Assembly (NCBI GenBank): GCA_033032865.1
Contig: JAWHQI010000229.1
Coordinates: forward strand, 2,256,501-2,320,500
Source of the DNA: Dactylorhiza incarnata
Taxonomy: Eukaryota > Streptophyta > Magnoliopsida > Asparagales > Orchidaceae
Direction: 5' to 3'
Length of the DNA: 64,000 nucleotides
Positions within the stretch are counted from its first letter, which is position 1. Every line of letters starts with the position of its first letter. Both the position numbers and the translations under genes were made by a program. This document shows, one piece after another, positions 32,814 to 42,538 of the stretch. Below the pieces are notes generated by a model that saw only the letters and a list, made by a program, of their open reading frames with translations, was not told the origin of the DNA and searched no databases.

Positions 32814-34060
32814 ATGTCATCGAAAGGAAAAGGGAAACGAGGAAGGGGGAAAGAGTGTGCTCACATGGGTGATGTCCGATTTGTAAACGATGAGGCACAC
32901 AAGATCTGTGATGCCCTACAGTCAATTCCGTTTATACATGAACGGGGTTTCAAAATGGAGTTCAGAGGTTGGAGAATAGCTTATGAGGACCTAATTCATC
33001 AATTAGGATGGGAGATGTTATGCCACCCGCGAACTGAGGCCGTGTATCAGTGGGTTTACGAGTTCTAGCGAACGCTAGGTTCTCCGAAAGGGATAACGTC
33101 TTAGTTCGTGGCCGCATGATCAATTATTCCCCAAAGGCAATAAATGAAATGTTCGAGTTGGGAGACAATGAAATTACTCCTTATGATGCATTAGCGATCA
33201 CGGCCCCATTGGATGACATCGCTGCAGTAGTTTGTGGTGGTACGAAACCGGATTGGGTCTTAAAATCAAAAAAAGCATTGAGTTCCCAGTGTTTATCTAG
33301 AGAGGCAAAAGTGTGGTTACTATTTATTAATGCAGGTATCGTGCCAACAAGGCACGCAAATGTTGTATCTTTCGAGCGTATTGCCCTCATCTATAGTATC
33401 CTAAAGGGCATAAAGTTTGATGTTGGCCATTTAATTCATAATAGCATCCGGAAGAAAGTAGGAGAAGAAAAAGCAAAACACCTTTGGTTCCCCACTTTGA
33501 TTACTGAACTTTGCAAGAATGCTGGCGTGGAGATTAGGAGAGGAGACACAGTTACACAGGTTGGTCATCATATCACGGTGACGGTGATAGAGAAGAATAT
33601 CAAAGTTGCAGAGGAGTCCCCGAAGAAGACAAATGAAAGAATGAAATCAGTTCTTCGGGGGGAATACACAAGGCCACCTCCCGGTTCTCCAGAGGAAATT
33701 ACTCTAAATGAAGGAAACCCAGCTCAGGCTAGCATGCTATGTTTGCAAGATACGGAGTACATGAAAACGTATCAACGTCTTGAACATTGCTATTTTGATG
33801 CCCGACAGGACTATGTGTGTAATGTGCTTGCTCAGCTCATGTACAAGGCAAAACTCCCGATGCCGATACCAAGTTACCCTTACTGCAATAATTTTGACAA
33901 GAAAGGATATCTAATGACTAAAGGTCGGGAGAGATTGGATACTGCCTATGATGAAGATGACAGTGATGGTGCTGATGAAGATACTAATGCTGATGACGAG
34001 GACGAGGAAGATGATCCTGACGAGGATGAGGAAGAGATGGACGAGGCTGCAAGTGAGTAG
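32814..34060 (+). pseudogene. Athila accessory ORF in the env position (plant transposon protein, acidic tail)
   Basis: It starts at ATG 32,814 (MSSKGKGKRGRGK). A 1-bp deletion near 33,066 puts the remainder in the frame ending at 34,060; the two parts read on as one protein of about 415 residues. The N-terminus is basic. The core (PKAINEMFELGD, AKVWLLFINAGIVPTRHANV, IKFDVGHLIHNSIRK, LWFPTLITELCKNAGVEI) matches the plant-specific putative transposon protein family found downstream of Athila pol. The last 35 residues are almost all Asp/Glu. No signal peptide or membrane helix is visible, so calling it an envelope is not supported. Its function is unknown. Confidence 0.82.
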
Positions 34061-35722
34061 CCGGGGGCTGACCAGTTTCATCTTTTTGGATATCCTGTTT
34101 ACTTTTTGACTGCTGTTTGGACAATATTCGGTTTCCTTTTGCTTCCTTCGTTTTGGATAATATTTTTGTGAACATTACTGCTGTGATTTTTGCATAAGTT
34201 CTATTGCCCAATTACTTGCATTCCATCACTTTAGTTACTTGAAATGTTTTTGCTAAGATATGACTCCATCCAATATCTATTGCTACCGTTAAAATCTTTA
34301 AATTATATGCTACTTTATTAGGGTTATGCTTTTGTTTGGTTTTGTGATGCTATTTGCAGATCCTCTGGACTACTGAGCTATGATTTGAACGGAACACTCT
34401 TGGACTAGGCCTTCCTTGGGAGATTGCAACGAAAAGTATAGAAAAAAAAAATATGAGGGGAGTATTTGTTTTAGTTTTACTCTATTTCTTTCATCGTTAA
34501 ATTGTCAATTATTTCCTCTTTTATATTTTCATTGAGTTCATTGCTAGGGACTAGCAATATTTTAAGTGTGGGGGTGGGTAGTGTTCAACCCCTACTGCTT
34601 GGATAAGGACTTATTTATTTATATTTGCGAACTCAATAACTCCGTCTTTGTTTTTGCAATTTAACCTATAGGACATTCTTGTTATCCAATGATAATCGAG
34701 TGGTATGGCCGGTTAATCAAACGATTTCAGTCACAGAATTTGAAATTAGTGAAAAAAATTTTGGTAAAGCGCTCTTAAGTCTGATTTAAGCACATTTTTC
34801 CTTGAAAGATTTTACTTCAAAAAACCTAGCTTTTGATATGGCTTTCTAAAAATACTATGGGAATGGGTGAGTAAGAACTGAGTTAGCGATGTTGGCTGAA
34901 ACTTGGGTTATGTAGTTAAACCATTTTGACCCTCCACTACAATCTTTGTACTTGAACTCTTTTCATGTTGATACGTATTATTCCACGCTTACCTTCCCAA
35001 TATTCTTATTAGTTACGTCTTAGTATATTAGCCATTTTATGGGTGTTTAATTAAAAAAAATGATTGAGATTCATAGTGATATGGGCCTAAGTATATGTAT
35101 ACATACCTGGAATGATCCCTACTATGCTAGCAAATTATAAATTATAAAAAAAAAAAAAAATATTGCATCATAGTGATTATGTGGCCTGGGTATGTACACT
35201 TATACTTGGAATGATCCCTACTATGAATATAAAAAAAAAGAGTGAAAATGTCAATAAACCCCATGATTTGGTGAATTATTAAGATTTCAAACTAAGGGAA
35301 TGTCTTTCTGCTATCAACATCACCCCTGAACGCGTAACCAAGTCGATTCTACTCTTATTTGAACTACTGATCTTTGTGTAAGCTCAATCAATAATTTAGC
35401 TATTCTTATCCTTCCCTATGTTGCGGAGATCCATTGTTAAAAGATGTTTAGGAATAACTAATTTTAAGGAAAAGCACACACAACACTTATGACTTTATTT
35501 GAGCTTTACCTTTCATTCGAGCTAATGGATTTGTGAATGATTGAATTCGTGTTGATTTATTGGCTTATCAGTTGAGTAAAGCGGATTTCATTAATATGCC
35601 TTAGTTAATTTGTTGTTAAGGATGTGTGATTATCTGAGTTTGCACAATTTCATTAATTCTTTATCCAAGCTTTGAATTGATTATATTTGCTAGGGACTAG
35701 CAAATGACTAAGTGTGGGGGTG
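34061..35722 (+). other. Athila 3' noncoding region with doubled stem-loop/polypurine module
   Basis: No gene is seen. A perfect hairpin TTGCTAGGGACTAGCAA occurs at 34,541-34,557, followed by AAGTGTGGGGGTG at 34,564-34,576. The same pair recurs at 35,687-35,703 and 35,710-35,722, directly before the 3' LTR. A tandem pair of about 100-bp units ending TGGAATGATCCCTACTATG is at 35,061-35,225, with a poly-A stretch between them. Confidence 0.75.
35710..35722 (+). other. Athila polypurine tract
   Basis: AAGTGTGGGGGTG abuts the TG of the 3' LTR. This is the usual Athila plus-strand primer site. Confidence 0.85.
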
Positions 35723-37089
35723 TGATAACTTCCCAAAAGGAAGTTATTTCCCTACTTATTTTATTCTAATTTTCATTAAAAAGAGGAAAATAATCCCCAA
35801 ATTATAGTAAATATGTTTAAATATTTTATTAATCAATGTTGGGCTGATTTCGATCATTTTCCATGTTTTCTATCTAAGATTGGTCAAAGGATTCAAGTTG
35901 GGGAAGCAATGGAACATTTATTGCTGATGCAGAAAATAAGTTGCAACGCCAGAAATTTGCAGGTTGCAACGTGGCGACGGAAATTCAGATTTTTGAATTT
36001 TAAAAGAGGCGCCTATGTGTAATTCCAAAGGAGGCATCCCTTCAGATTTGGAAGGGAAGTTATGAGCACGAAAATGAGGGGGAAAATCATCATTATTGTG
36101 AGGGAGAACGAGGAAAAAGAAGAAGAGAACTTTTGGAGGTCTTCTTCCTCGGGGAGATTTCGGCTAGGGCTTGGAGAAAGAAGGCGTGGATCATCACCAA
36201 GGAGAAAGATCTGAGTCTAGAAACATTCCTACAGCGTTTTTGATTCCCTTAATCATGTCTAGTAAGATCTACTTTGATTTGCTACTCTTCTCTTCCTCCA
36301 TGAACTAATTTTCTAAGTCTTGCATGTGTGAAGTACCTTAGTTGTGATGATGACTTGATTTTCATTTATACTTTGTGAATGTATTGATGTTGATCTTTAT
36401 TAAATTTATGATCTATTCTTGGGATTTTGGTTTAAGTTTCATCTTTAAAGTGCTTGGCAAAAATTCGAGAGATGAGTCGGGCTAGATGAACGTTTATTCG
36501 CACGGCGATATTCGAGAGAGGAGTCGTGTAGTTTTTAACCAAACTTCCGTATTTATACTTCATCGCGAGATTCGAGAGAGGAGCGTTGAAAGTGTATCAT
36601 AAATCTTAATATAATTCCAAGAGAGAGAGATCTCCTCTTAAATTAGCAACCGTGATTCTAGCGTTTTTTGTTATTCTAATTTCATCTAAGTTGGAGACAA
36701 CTAGAGGATTTGGGATAAGCGGATAATGGTGATCGAGAGATAAAGTTATCCATTTTAGAATCGTTGCAAGATCATTGTTAATATTTCATGAATTATCATT
36801 TTGAGTAGTTATCATCATAGCAAGGGAAAATCACATGTGAGACTATCTTTCCAAGTGAGGTAAAAGTAATTTAAGTAACCGTAACTAGAATTGTAGTTGT
36901 TTGCTTTTGAACTATTTAAGTTTCTTTATCAATCATTATTACTTGCTTGAATTTAGAGAAAAGGCGGAATTAATATTTGTGAGCACTAAGTTAAGCACTT
37001 CCTCGTGGGAACGATCACTTTCTCATCATTTTATTACTTGTACGGCACGTGCACTTGCGTATTTATATACACCTATCACGGGCGTACCA
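35723..37089 (+). repeat. Athila-like 3' LTR
   Basis: 1367 bp, TGATAACTTCCC to GGGCGTACCA. It differs from the 5' LTR by about seven substitutions and a 2-bp GA indel. Confidence 0.97.
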
Positions 37090-38607
37090 CAGCACAACGT
37101 CGCCCCCTGTTGAAAGTGCATCATCATCTTCACCCAGTTGACTCGAACGTCGCCCAGAGTTTGTAACCAAGCCACCCCCAGGATGGCGTCAATGCCGCCT
37201 AACTCGAAGATGTAAAAGTCGGTCGTGATGGAGCACGAGCCCGCGATCAGCTCGAGCGCTTGGCATAAGCCCTGTGTTGGCCGTCGGCGGCCGTCCCCTA
37301 AGCAAACTGTGAATTCCTCGGACGGAAGGTGGGAAAGGGCGAGGGCGCGCGCCAGGTGTGCCGAGATAAAGTTATGGCTTGAGCCACTGTCAATCATGAG
37401 AACAATGTCGTGGTCCCGAATGCGGCCTTGGAGTTTCATCGTGCGAGGACCCGTGATGCCGCCGACCGAGAAGCAAGGAAGCACCAAACAGTGAAATGGC
37501 TCGGTGGTGGACGGATGGGGTTCGGCGTCCTCGACTAAGAAGGGTGCAGTCTCCTCGGCCACTGCCTCCGTAGTCGTGTCGTCCCCAAACAGGGCATGAA
37601 ATTCTTTGACCGAGCAGACATGGTTGGGCGAGTACGGTTGACGGCATCGGAAACACAACCCCTTGCGGCGGAGGTCGTTGTACTCGCTATCAGAAAACCG
37701 GTGGTGAGTGGGGCGGCCGGTGCGCTGGCCACCGTGTGGAGCTTGCCGGGGCGCCACGTCCCACGGGGGAGGCAGACTCGGTGGGGGGTGGGAAGCCGTG
37801 GGCGGGTGACGAATGCCCAGGTCTGCCTCGACGGCGCGAGCCAGGTCGATTGCGGTCGACACAGTGTGGGGGTGGTGGGTACCGAGCCGAGAGCGAATGG
37901 TGGGCATCAGTCCTTGCAGAAAAAAACCCAAATAGTGGTCGGGTGGCAGCCCCGGTAAGTGCGAGACCAAGGCCACGAACTCATCAATGTAGGTGTCGAG
38001 GTCGGAGTACTGGCATATGCTGCAGAGGCGCTCGATGGCGGAGCCGGAGTGACGCGCATCGTAGCGCTGAATCATTTCGTGCTTGAGCTCGGCCCAGGAG
38101 ATATGGGGCTGCACCTGGCGGAGCCACCGCGCCCAGTGCAAAGCGGAGCCGGATAGGCCGACGACCGCCGTGCCGACCTTGTCGTCTTCGTGGGTCAGGT
38201 GGATGTCAAAAAATTGCTCGGCGCGGGCTATCCATCCCATGGGGTCTACGCCGGTGAAGGACGACAATTCCAGTGCGAGCGGGGGTCGGCTGGCCGCCGG
38301 GAGGGGGGGCCGTCGGGCGCGGCTCGGGCACGAGGGGCGGCTGGTGAAGGGAGGAAGGTGGCTGCCCGAGGATCGAGCCACCCTCCCGAGTTGACGTGGA
38401 GGCCACGACCATGGGCGAGGCGACGGCGAGTTGTTCCAGGCGGGAGAGGATGGAGGCGTTGGTGTTCTGGTTGTTGAGGGCGAGGGTTTGAAGCGTGGCC
38501 ATGGACGCCCGGAGGTCCGACAGTTCGGAATCGAGGGCGTCGGCGCGAGCGCGGAGGTCGTCCGTGCCGTCGAGGGAGGCAGAGGAGTTGCGGGTGGTGA
38601 CTGTCAT
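37090..38607 (-). pseudogene. Chromovirus gag and start of protease
   Basis: Gag starts at ATG 38,607 (MTVTTRNSSASLDG) and opens with a short coiled coil (LRARADALDSELSDLRASM). A slip in a C7 run near 38,304 shifts the frame before the gag core (LELSSFTGVDPMGWIARAEQFF; LHWARWLRQ). A CFRC-PYSPNHVC zinc knuckle lies near 37,625-37,670. The protease is at 37,400-37,140 (MIDSGSSHNFI, DAILGVAWLQTLG). The Athila-like element cuts the gene at 37,090, after HFQQGATLCC. The frame goes on at 12,498. Confidence 0.92.
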
Positions 38608-38660
38608 GGCTTGGAGATTTCCGGCGGCGCTGCGGCGGGCGGAGCGGCAGGTCGGACCAA
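38608..38660 (-). other. Chromovirus leader with primer binding site
   Basis: The minus strand after the 5' LTR reads TTGGTCCGACCTGCCGCTCC. It does not match the usual initiator-Met site TGGTATCAGAGC. The primer tRNA was not identified. Confidence 0.5.
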
Positions 38661-39123
38661 TGATACCCCTTGGGTATCGGACGGCCGGCGAGGGGAGGAG
38701 GAGCGGCGGAAGCTGGCGGCGGCGGTGTTCGATCGGGTAGAGAGGGAGAGGAGAGGGAACGAGAGAGAGAGAGAGAGAAGGAGGAAGAAGGGGAGCAGCC
38801 CCCAATAAGTCAATTGATCCAAAAGATGATAATTAGGTTTGTAGGAGGACCTCTTATACTATGAGGCCTCCCACATTACATTTCCCAAAATACCCATGCT
38901 CAAAATAATAAACTCCTAAGCCTGCTCTTCACCCAAGCCAGCGCCGGCCCCGCTGTCGCCCACGGTATCGCCGGGCGGTAGTTCCCTGTTGTCGCCTGTC
39001 TCGCTGTCGCCGGTGATGTCGCCTGGCGGTACCGGCTCTCGTGCTGCTCCTGTGTCTCCCGCCCCACGAGCTCGTCGTGCGTACACTCGCCATGGTGGAT
39101 CCTCCTCCCGCAAGTCAGTAACA
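38661..39123 (-). repeat. Chromovirus 5' LTR
   Basis: 463 bp, TGATACCCC to CAGTAACA on the plus strand. It is shorter than its partner mainly through the GA repeat. Confidence 0.94.
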
Positions 39124-39268
39124 GAAATCTTCAAAGACTGCCAAAGTCACGAACTCGCCTCCACCGGCCGAGTTGCCGACAACCTCCTCATGGTCGCCTA
39201 CTACCACCATCTTTTCTTTCCACTAAGCTTTCTTTCACTGGCTACGGTCCACGCTCACCGCACCAAAG
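39124..39268 (-). pseudogene. Tat-1 gag start and primer site remnant
   Basis: The minus strand reads CTTTGGTGCGGTGAGCG after the LTR. Near 39,195 an ATG follows with MVVVGDHEEVVGNSAG, matching the Tat-2 gag start. It ends at the GAAAT duplication and continues at 9015. Confidence 0.85.
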
Positions 39269-39858
39269 TGTTGAAACCAGGAAAATCCTAGGCTCCAAAA
39301 TTCGGACCAATGCAGCCGGAGACTACTTACCAAGCGGCTTGAAGAGATGGCTTGACTGGCAACTACGAAGAAGCTAGAAGAGCAACAAACAGGACCCCAG
39401 GTGCCACGGCAGGGAGGTCCCACCACGTACCCAGAAGCTCAGAAGAGACTTCCCCTCCACAACCAAAAAATGGCCGAGCAGGGTACGAGGAAGGCACCGA
39501 CTTGGCTAGTACTGGAGTAGTGGCCAAGTGTGACGGGTTCCAGAATGCAAGAGCAGGGTTTCAAAAGCAGGGTGTCAATCCAAGTACCCCTGGGGTCCTA
39601 TTTATAGGAAAACCAAGGGTAGGGGTTTTCAACCGCCTCAATGTCGACAAACTCATGGAAGGCCGCGTTCGACGAACTCATGGAAGGCTGCGTTCGACGA
39701 ACACATGGAAGGATATGTTCGACGAACTCATCTACTACTCCTGCTGGCCGACTTTGTCTTAGTGTCCTGAACTGATGACTTCTGTGTTGACCTTTTGACT
39801 TTGACTTCTGCCTACGTGGCTTTGAATGGGCCCACCCTCGGAGAATGAGGGTTGTACA
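39269..39858 (-). repeat. Tat-1 5' LTR
   Basis: 590 bp, TGTTGAAACC to GGTTGTACA. The first 330 bases match the Tat-2 LTR, and TATAAATA on the minus strand lies at 39,599-39,606. The U3 differs: in place of the GCGAGTAT array it has about four 25-bp units with AACTCATGGAAGG and TTCGACGAA (39,640-39,735). The flank GAACT at 39,859-39,863 should recur left of the window. Confidence 0.92.
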
Positions 39859-41618
39859 GAACTCATTGCTCAAGTACTCACCTCCACGATCTGATCTCAA
39901 AACTTTGATTCTCTTATCTAGTTGATTTTCTACTTCATTTTTATATTCCTTGAACTTGGCAAGGGATTCACTCTTATGCTTCATAAGATAAACATAGTCA
40001 TATCGACTATAATCATCCGTAAAAGTGATGAAGTACCTAAAACCATCTCTAGCACACACACTCATTGGACCACATACATCATAGTGTATCAATACCAATA
40101 AGTTGTTTGCTCTTGCACCTTTCTTTTTAAATGGTGTCTTGGTCATTTTGCCAGTTGGGCATGATTCGCATGTCCCAATTGCATCAGGATCAAAAGAATC
40201 TAAAAGATTAGTTTGATGCAATTTCCTTATGCGTTTTTCATTAATATGACCAAGACGGTGGTGCCATAAGAGAGTTTCACTTATGTGAGATATTTTGATT
40301 CATTTGTTATTGATGTTTAAAACTTGTTTATCTTCAACAATGTTAAACAAATACAATCCATTGGAAATGAAAGCACTTGCATAAAATAAATCATCCTTCT
40401 CTATCCTCATTTGGGAGTTCCCAATGATAAAACAAAAACCTTCTGCATCCAAACATGATACATAAATGATGTTTCTTAAAATAGAAGGGACATGATAAAC
40501 GTTAAATAAAGTCAAACATAAACCCTAGGTAAAGGGAGTTCCAAAGTGCCCACAGCGACCGCAGAAATACTAGCACCATTTCCAACCTTCAGCACCACCT
40601 CTCCTTTGGAGAGAGATCTCCTATCCCTTAGTGACTGCACATTAGAGACTAAGTGAGCGCATGATCTGGTATCAATTACCCAATCAAGGATAGTAGTGGT
40701 TAAGTTTAAATTCAACTCAATAACAAATATACCTTTAGGACGCTTCCTTTCGATTTTGCCTTCATCCAAGTCTCTCTTGTACTTGGGGCAGTTCATTTTG
40801 AAGTGTCCTTTATCGTGGCAATGAAAGCATTCAGTGAGAGAGTTAGGAGAATTCTTCGCTTTGCCTCCCTTGGAGGTACTCCCTTGAGTACCTCCCCTTT
40901 TGCCCTTGAGATGAGGATTTCCTTTCGAGGTCTGGCCTTTGGTCTTATCCTTCTTTTTGAATATCTTCTTGCTTTCAAACGCCACAGCTAAGACAACTTT
41001 CCACTTTGTCTTGCCCATGTCAACCTCAGCTGTTTTGAGGGCGTTGTGGAGTTCATTTATGGTCATTTGTTTCTCACGCATATGATAATGCATGATGAAA
41101 TCCTTAAACGAGTAAGGTAGTGACCCCAAAATGATATCCTCCGGAATGTCTTCAGAAATTGGAGACTTCAGTTTCTCCAATTTCTCCAAATAGCCTTGCA
41201 CCTTAAGGAAGTGCACTGAGACAGATTCACCCTCCATCATCTTGCACCTTGTGAGTGCGATGGTGGTCTTAAAGCGCTCTTTACGAGCACTATCGGTGAA
41301 CATCTTCTCCAATTGTGCTACAATTTTCTTTGCAGGGGTATCGAGAAATTTCCTTTGCAGCTAATCGTCAATGCTGGCCAGGATCAGAGTCTGCACGACA
41401 CGTTGACTGTCATTCCATCTTTTCTGTTCCTCCTTCTCAGCATCAGTTAGCATGCCAGTCTCTTTCTCTACTGGGCATTCACCCTCCAGTATAGGTAAGA
41501 GATTCTCCAAGCGCAACACAATGTTAAGCTTGAGGATCCAGTCAGAGTAGTTTGACCCGTCGTTAGTAAGCGGACTTTTATCAATCATTGAACGCATAAA
41601 ATTTGGTAGTGTAGACAT
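39859..41618 (-). pseudogene. Ty1/copia gag, protease and start of integrase, decayed
   Basis: Minus strand. Gag begins at ATG 41,618 (MSTLPNFMRSMIDKSPLTND). An in-frame TAG at 41,361 breaks it. Gag continues through SVHFLKVQGYLEKLEKL to a CCHC knuckle (CFHCHDKGHFKMNC, near 40,800). The protease motif near 40,670 reads DTRS where DTGS is expected. A 1-bp shift near 40,512 follows PRVYV, and a TGA at 40,300 precedes the pre-integrase motif (HHRLGH). The integrase has CESCPTGKMTK and DVCGPM, FTDDYSRYDYVY and RSDRGGEYLSNEF, where Tat-1 inserted. RT, RNase H and the other LTR lie beyond the left edge of the window. Confidence 0.93.
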
Positions 41619-42524
41619 AGCTTTTTTTTAAAAAAAAATATGAGAGCAAGTTAGAGTTCATGTTCAAAATAATTTCTTTTTAAGAAAAATATTTGATGCA
41701 TTATAGCGATCCATATTTTATTTTAAAATAGTGAATTATGATCCTTTCAACCTAGTGGACTCATCCACAAGATTATCAGGTAGGTACAAATTACCAATCA
41801 TAACCTTTTAAGACAATCTTAAACCCTTATGATTCTTGATATTAATAAAAAATTTTCAAAATTTATTGTAAACTACTATTTTAAGAAATAACACTTTCCC
41901 AAAAGACCAAGCCTAGATCTTGGAGATTTGATTAAGAAAACTCATCATGTAAGGGAACTCATGCGAGTGACATTCCCACAGAATCAGCAAGAAGTGCCTC
42001 ACACAACCTACTCACGTGTGGCCTAATATCAACTCGCATAAGTGCCACCATGTCTAGTGATTGAAATTACACTCATGTTCATTCAATATCACTAGCCTAG
42101 ATGGACACGATGAGGAGGAAAGACATTCTTAAATTTTTCTTTTCACTTAAACACAGGAAACGTAAAAGCATGAATTAAAACCTAAACATACGGCATTCTA
42201 ATTATTACATCCATTCACATCCAGATACATCTCAAATCAAAATAAATAAATAAATAAACTAATGTCGCATGCAAACAAAAAATATCAACTTTGATAAGAG
42301 AATCACTTGCAATGTATATCCCCTCCTTGGATAATCCTATGTCCCCAAAACACCATAACTCATCTAAATCATTCAAAATCCTAGAGGATGATTTCTATGC
42401 GACCCTATTGGGAAGGGTCACTCAACACATGAGCTAGGATTTGGGACATGAAAATCCAAAGCACTTGTGCACTTGGACTAGCACAAAGGAAAAACAACGT
42501 TATTGTCATGAGCGAATCTAACCT
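41619..42524 (-). other. Copia untranslated leader
   Basis: About 900 bp of AT-rich sequence between PBS and gag with no ORF of note. A long leader is common in some copia lineages. Confidence 0.65.
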
Positions 42525-42537
42525 GGCTCTGATACCA
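42525..42537 (-). other. Copia primer binding site (initiator tRNA-Met)
   Basis: The minus strand reads TGGTATCAGAGCC, complementary to the 3' end of initiator tRNA-Met. It is one base from the LTR end. Confidence 0.95.
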
Positions 42538-42538
42538 C

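Larger units (their letters stand above)
12499..37089 (+). mobile_element. Athila-like Ty3/gypsy element, split by Tat-2
   Basis: Plus-strand element with LTRs at 12,499-13,867 and 35,723-37,089, a tRNA-Asp type PBS, gag-pol, an accessory ORF in the env position and an AAGTGTGGGGGTG polypurine tract before the 3' LTR. These are hallmarks of the Athila lineage. The LTRs differ by about seven substitutions and a 2-bp indel over 1.37 kb. Tat-2 interrupts the integrase at 18,286-30,923. Three further 1-bp frame errors are present: in gag, at the integrase end and in the accessory ORF. Confidence 0.95.
9016..39123 (-). mobile_element. Chromovirus (Ty3/gypsy with chromodomain), split by the Athila-like element
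   Basis: This minus-strand element is bounded by LTRs at 9016-9514 (3') and 38,661-39,123 (5') and flanked by GAAAT. It inserted into Tat-1 gag. The internal region is in two pieces, 37,090-38,660 (gag, start of protease) and 9,515-12,498 (RT to chromodomain), parted by an Athila-like element with duplication CAGCA. The LTRs differ at roughly ten positions plus a GA-repeat length change, so it is older than the two elements inside it. Short LTRs and a C-terminal chromodomain-like tail suggest a Reina- or Tekay-like clade; which one is uncertain. Confidence 0.93.
1..39858 (-). mobile_element. Tat-1: degenerate Ty3/gypsy Tat-lineage retrotransposon, interrupted, left end off-window
   Basis: The element reads on the minus strand. 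Its 5' LTR, PBS and gag start are at 39,124-39,858. The rest of gag, pol and the 3' accessory region are at 9,015-1. A chromovirus with target duplication GAAAT separates the two parts. Joining across one GAAAT restores the gag frame and matches the Tat-2 gag. The right end (TGTACA at the LTR edge) abuts copia integrase sequence. The matching left end and 3' LTR lie before base 1. The Tat lineage is assigned from the DNG protease motif, the second RNase H domain after the first, and the antisense accessory gene. The element is dead: gag-pol has about eight stops and frameshifts. Confidence 0.92.
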
